A stretch of DNA of 16,043 nucleotides from positions 1 through 16,043 of the forward strand of contig JAPLVT010000053.1 of assembly GCA_026396975.1 (NCBI GenBank), written 5' to 3'. The DNA is from Candidatus Iainarchaeum sp. (GTDB taxonomy: Archaea > Iainarchaeota > Iainarchaeia > Iainarchaeales > GCA-2688035). The position numbers and the translations under genes were made by a program. Below are positions 13,598 to 16,043 of this stretch, piece by piece. Below the pieces are notes generated by a model that did no database searches, was not told the DNA's origin, and saw only the letters and a program-made list of their open reading frames with translations. Within the stretch, counting starts at the first letter, position 1. Each line of letters opens with the position of its first letter.

Positions 13598-14872
13598 ATG
13601 GCTGTAAAACCGCACATTAACTTGGTGTTCATCGGTCACGTTGACCACGGAAAAAGTACAACCGTCGGAAGGCTATTGTACGACAGCGGCGCATTGAGCG
13701 AGCAGGAGTACAGGAAGCTTGAGGCGGAAGCAAAGGCCCTGGGAAAGGGAACATTCGCTTTCGCGTTCGCGATGGACAAGCTAAAGGAAGAGAGGGAAAG
13801 GGGCGTCACAATCGACGTTGCCTACAGGAAGTTTGAGGGAAAGAAAAACAACTTCACAATAATCGATGCTCCTGGCCACAAGGACTTCATAAAAAACATG
13901 ATTACAGGCACCTCGCAGGCAGACGCCGCTGTGCTCGTAGTTTCCGCAAAGGACGGCGTTCAGGCGCAGACAAAGGAGCACGCTTTTTTGGCCCAAGTGA
14001 TGGGCTTGAAACAGCTCATAGTGGCGCTGAACAAGATCGACGAGGTCGGATACGACGAGAAAAAAGTCAATGCGGTAAAGGATGCGGCAAACAAGTTGCT
14101 TACGGGCGTTGGCTACAAGCCTGAACAGCTGAAATTCATACCGATTTCAGCCTGGGTCGGCGACAACGTCGCCAAGAAATCCGACAAAATCGGCTGGTAC
14201 AAGGGGCCAACTCTGCTGGAAGCGCTTGACGAGCTGACAGCTCCTGCGCCACCGACAGACAAGCCATTGAGGCTGCCGATACAGGATGTTTACAACATCA
14301 AGGGAGTCGGAACAGTGCCTGTCGGCAGGGTCGAAACAGGGGTACTCAAGCCGAACGACAAAATAATAGTAATGCCAAGCGGCGCTATAACCGAAGTGAA
14401 AAGCATTGAAATGCACCACGAGCAGCTGTCGCAGGCAGTTCCGGGAGACAACATTGGCTTCAACGTAAGGGGCCTGAACAGGCAGGACATTGCAAGGGGA
14501 GACGTTGTCGGGCACGTGAACAACCCGCCGACAGTCGCAAAAGAGTTCGAGGCACAGATCGTCGTGCTGAACCACCCAACAGCAATACCTGTTGGCTACA
14601 CCCCGGTTTTCCATATCCACACAGCGCAGGTTTCATGCAAGATCGAGGCAATACTCAAAAAGCTTGACCCGAAAACAGGCGCAGTGAAAGAGGAAAACCC
14701 GAAGTTCCTGAAAACAGGCGACGCGGCAATCGTAAAGATTGTTCCGACAAAGCCACTGGTTGTGGAGGAATTCAAAAAATTCCCGCAGCTCGGCAGGTTC
14801 GCAATCAGGGACATGGGGCAAACGGTTGCGGCCGGAATGATAACAAAAGTCGTGCCAAGAGAGGCAAAATAA
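13598..14872 (+). CDS. tuf: Translation elongation factor 1-alpha (aEF-1alpha)
   Basis: This 424-residue GTPase delivers aminoacyl-tRNA to the ribosome. Motifs are G1 GHVDHGKST, G2 region ERERGVTIDVAY, G3 DAPGHKDFIKNMITGTSQAD, and G4 NKID (family often NKMD). The beta-barrel domains follow, with VGTVPVGRVETGVLKP and HHEQLSQAVPGDNIGFNVRG. The C-terminus reads FAIRDMGQTVAAGMITKVV. Full length. ATG 13598 is fixed by GGAGGT eight bases upstream, the strongest SD in the window. Unlike EF-2, its P-loop is uninterrupted and has S-T instead of T-T after GK. It sits between EF-2 and rps10 as in most archaea. Confidence 0.97.
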   Translation: MAVKPHINLVFIGHVDHGKSTTVGRLLYDSGALSEQEYRKLEAEAKALGKGTFAFAFAMDKLKEERERGVTIDVAYRKFEGKKNNFTIIDAPGHKDFIKNMITGTSQADAAVLVVSAKDGVQAQTKEHAFLAQVMGLKQLIVALNKIDEVGYDEKKVNAVKDAANKLLTGVGYKPEQLKFIPISAWVGDNVAKKSDKIGWYKGPTLLEALDELTAPAPPTDKPLRLPIQDVYNIKGVGTVPVGRVETGVLKPNDKIIVMPSGAITEVKSIEMHHEQLSQAVPGDNIGFNVRGLNRQDIARGDVVGHVNNPPTVAKEFEAQIVVLNHPTAIPVGYTPVFHIHTAQVSCKIEAILKKLDPKTGAVKEENPKFLKTGDAAIVKIVPTKPLVVEEFKKFPQLGRFAIRDMGQTVAAGMITKVVPREAK

Positions 14873-14874
14873 AC

Positions 14875-15063
14875 GAGCCTTTTTGCTATTGCAAAAAGCC
14901 TCCTTGCAACGTTGGAAACCAGCGGGTTTCTGACACGTCGAAAAACCGCAAGGTTTTTCAACGACCAAAAGGTTTGCGAGGCCGCGGAAAGCAAATGCGT
15001 TCCAAGGCGGGAAAAAGTGCTTCGCAAGGCGCGCAGGGGAAATAGCGCTTTTGCTATTTTCCT
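14875..15063 (+). ncRNA. Candidate structured RNA between EF-1alpha and rps10
   Basis: There is no ORF, but several stems occur in under 200 bases. (1) GAGCCTTTTTGC (14875-14886) pairs with 14891-14902 with one mismatch. (2) GAAACC/GGTTTC (14915-14930) is extendable outward with wobble pairs. (3) AAAAACC/GGTTTTT (14941-14958) closes a GCAA tetraloop, with GTCG/CGAC flanking (14937-14940, 14962-14965). (4) TTTGC/GCAAA is at 14973-14995. (5) An 11-bp stem is at 15036-15063. TTTTGCTATT occurs at both ends (14881-14890, 15049-15058), so alternative pairings are possible. It could be an independent RNA, the EF-1alpha 3' UTR, or the rps10 leader. No known family recognised. Confidence 0.4.
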
Positions 15064-15083
15064 CCTTTAAATTTTTTTATTTT
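15036..15083 (+). terminator. Hairpin plus T-rich tract upstream of rps10
   Basis: GGGGAAATAGC (15036-15046) pairs with GCTATTTTCCT (15053-15063) over 11 bp with two G-T pairs and a 6-base loop. It is followed by a T-rich tract to 15083. This looks like an intrinsic-type terminator for the EF-1alpha transcript. The AT-rich part (TTTAAATTTTTTTA, 15066-15079) could equally be the rps10 promoter. Confidence 0.45.
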
Positions 15084-15111
15084 TACGGTAATTTTTTTCT
15101 TTCCGAAAAAA

Positions 15112-15117
15112 AGGTGA
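15112..15117 (+). promoter_or_regulatory. Shine-Dalgarno AGGTGA for rps10
   Basis: AGGTGA ends 7 bases before ATG 15125, supporting that start and implying a transcript with a leader. Confidence 0.65.
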
Positions 15118-15124
15118 AAGCAGG

Positions 15125-15433
15125 ATGCAGAAAGCGAGAATAAAACTCACTTCCCCGGATTACGGGCAGCTGACAAAAATCAGCGCCGAAATGCTTGACA
15201 TCGCGGAAAGAACAGGTGTTAAACACAGTGGAGCCATACCGCTGCCGACGCGAAAGCTTGTCGTTCCGACAAGAAAAGCGCCCTCCGGCGGAGGCACTGA
15301 AAGCTACGAGCACTGGCAGCTGCGCATACACAAGCGCCTTATTGACATCGAAGCGGACGAGAGAACGCTTCGCAGGATAATGAGGGTTGAAATCCCCGAA
15401 TCAGTCCACGTGGAAATAGAACTAAGGGAATAA
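15125..15433 (+). CDS. rps10: Ribosomal protein S10 (uS10)
   Basis: This 102-residue small-subunit head protein has the usual archaeal length. Family segments are ARIKLTSPDYGQL, a GAIPLPTRKLVVPTRKAP loop, then YEHWQLRIHKRLIDIEA and a VHVEIELRE C-terminus. It closes the conserved EF-2/EF-1alpha/S10 block, but it is separated from EF-1alpha by 252 bp with hairpins and a T-tract, so it may be transcribed on its own. Its stop is 11 bases from the stop of the convergent - strand gene. Confidence 0.97.
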   Translation: MQKARIKLTSPDYGQLTKISAEMLDIAERTGVKHSGAIPLPTRKLVVPTRKAPSGGGTESYEHWQLRIHKRLIDIEADERTLRRIMRVEIPESVHVEIELRE

Positions 15434-15444
15434 AACGCTGTTTT

Positions 15445-16043
15445 TCACTTTTTCTGGCCCCAGCCGAACTTTATCCTGTCGCGCACTTTGCCCGCGTTTA
15501 CCTGTTCCACAAACCTGAGAAAGCCGCTGTGGCTCGTAATGCCAAAATCGGAAAGCTCTTTGCCTCTCAAAAAAATTGTTCCAGGCGGGACGCCGAGCGC
15601 TTTTTCACAATTCCCACTCCCAAAAATAGGCGGTTCAAAAAGCCTGAACGCAATTGTGTAAGGCTTATCGCCTAGAAAAGCTTCAACGTAAGAGTGAACC
15701 ATATTCTGGAAGTCCACGGAAATCACTATCCAGGTCGGAATGCCCTTCGCGATGAGAATCGAGATAAGCGCGTGGCTCCTGTCATAGCAGTGCAGCAGGT
15801 CGACCTCTTCAGACCGCAGCACATCCTCGGCTGTTCTCCGATACCTGTCTTTCCTGCCCCAGACAGTCTGTTTCAGCTGTGTTGAATCAAAAACAAAATT
15901 TGCAATACGCTGCAATGCAGGCGCATCGTTCCCCGGGAATTTTTTTGCTATTTCCCGGATAAACGGCGTAACTTTGGTGTGGTAGCGGCTCGCCTGAAGC
16001 AAAGGCACGTTGCGCGGCAGAACCAACGGTTGCCGCTGCAAAT
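15445..16043 (-). CDS. Transglutaminase-like superfamily protein (5' end likely beyond window)
   Basis: The frame is open from the window edge to TGA at 15445-15447; a TTG at 16041 is the only start visible near the edge, so the gene is treated as partial. Numbered from that TTG, the core reads LLHCYDRSHALISILIAKGIPTWIV with the putative nucleophile C85, then HSYVEAF with H116. FEPP places E136 where the family usually has the Asp of F/VDP. This order matches the Cys-His-Asp transglutaminase/protease-like fold. No signal peptide or membrane segment is visible in this part. The substrate is unknown; such archaeal proteins may be peptidases, amidases or inactive. It is convergent with rps10 with an 11-bp gap. 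Confidence 0.65.
   Translation of the reverse strand, partial: LQRQPLVLPRNVPLLQASRYHTKVTPFIREIAKKFPGNDAPALQRIANFVFDSTQLKQTVWGRKDRYRRTAEDVLRSEEVDLLHCYDRSHALISILIAKGIPTWIVISVDFQNMVHSYVEAFLGDKPYTIAFRLFEPPIFGSGNCEKALGVPPGTIFLRGKELSDFGITSHSGFLRFVEQVNAGKVRDRIKFGWGQKK

Noticed and set aside
14875..15063. tRNA gene in the EF-1alpha-rps10 gap
   Set aside because: No T-arm GTTCRA motif or 7-bp acceptor pairing in the right arrangement could be found; the stems do not form a cloverleaf.

Overview
The window is a continuous piece of an archaeal chromosome carrying the classic transcription/translation cluster in its conserved order: rpoB2 (B'' end) - rpoB1 (B') - rpoA1 (A') - rpoA2 (A'') - rpl30e - nusA - rps12 - rps7 - EF-2 - EF-1alpha - rps10, all on the + strand. 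A transglutaminase-like gene converges on it from the - strand at the right edge. The order, the split B and A subunits, L30e, the short archaeal NusA and EF-2/EF-1alpha are all archaeal and euryarchaeal-like. Arg codons AGG/AGA dominate, the coding strand is purine-rich, and ribosome binding sites are sparse. I cannot place it below Archaea from sequence alone; an uncultivated, possibly DPANN-like lineage is a guess.

Region 1-1401: the window opens inside an intein in RpoB''. The intein is interrupted by an in-frame TAA (682-684), lacks a recognisable second LAGLIDADG motif, and is followed by only the last 36 residues of RpoB''. Because B'' is essential, this is a naturally split (trans-splicing) intein, a sequence error, or a compensated lesion.

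Region 1402-7660: rpoB1, then two tiny tandemly duplicated ORFs ending in NCCCGCDC. They are chained by TAATG and TGATG overlaps to each other and to rpoA1. The 5' end of the first is a near-exact copy of the 5' end of rpoA2. The 224-bp rpoA1-rpoA2 gap holds two consecutive perfect 14- and 15-bp hairpins built from one motif, ending on the rpoA2 TATA-like box. After rpoA2 comes a possible 50-residue ORF overlapping both neighbours.

Region 7657-9546: L30e, NusA, S12 and S7. Region 9715-13437: EF-2, with an apparently intact 510-residue intein splitting the P-loop (GK|TT), the position also used by archaeal IF2 inteins. Region 13438-15124: EF-1alpha, preceded by a leader that can fold around its Shine-Dalgarno, and followed by a 250-bp gap with several hairpins, a possible structured RNA and a T-tract. 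Then rps10 and, on the - strand, the transglutaminase-like protein.

Together the genes encode most of the RNA polymerase core, an elongation factor for transcription, and the decoding/translocation machinery. The unusual content is two inteins at catalytic motifs, Cys-rich leader peptides coupled to rpoA1, and structured intergenic DNA.
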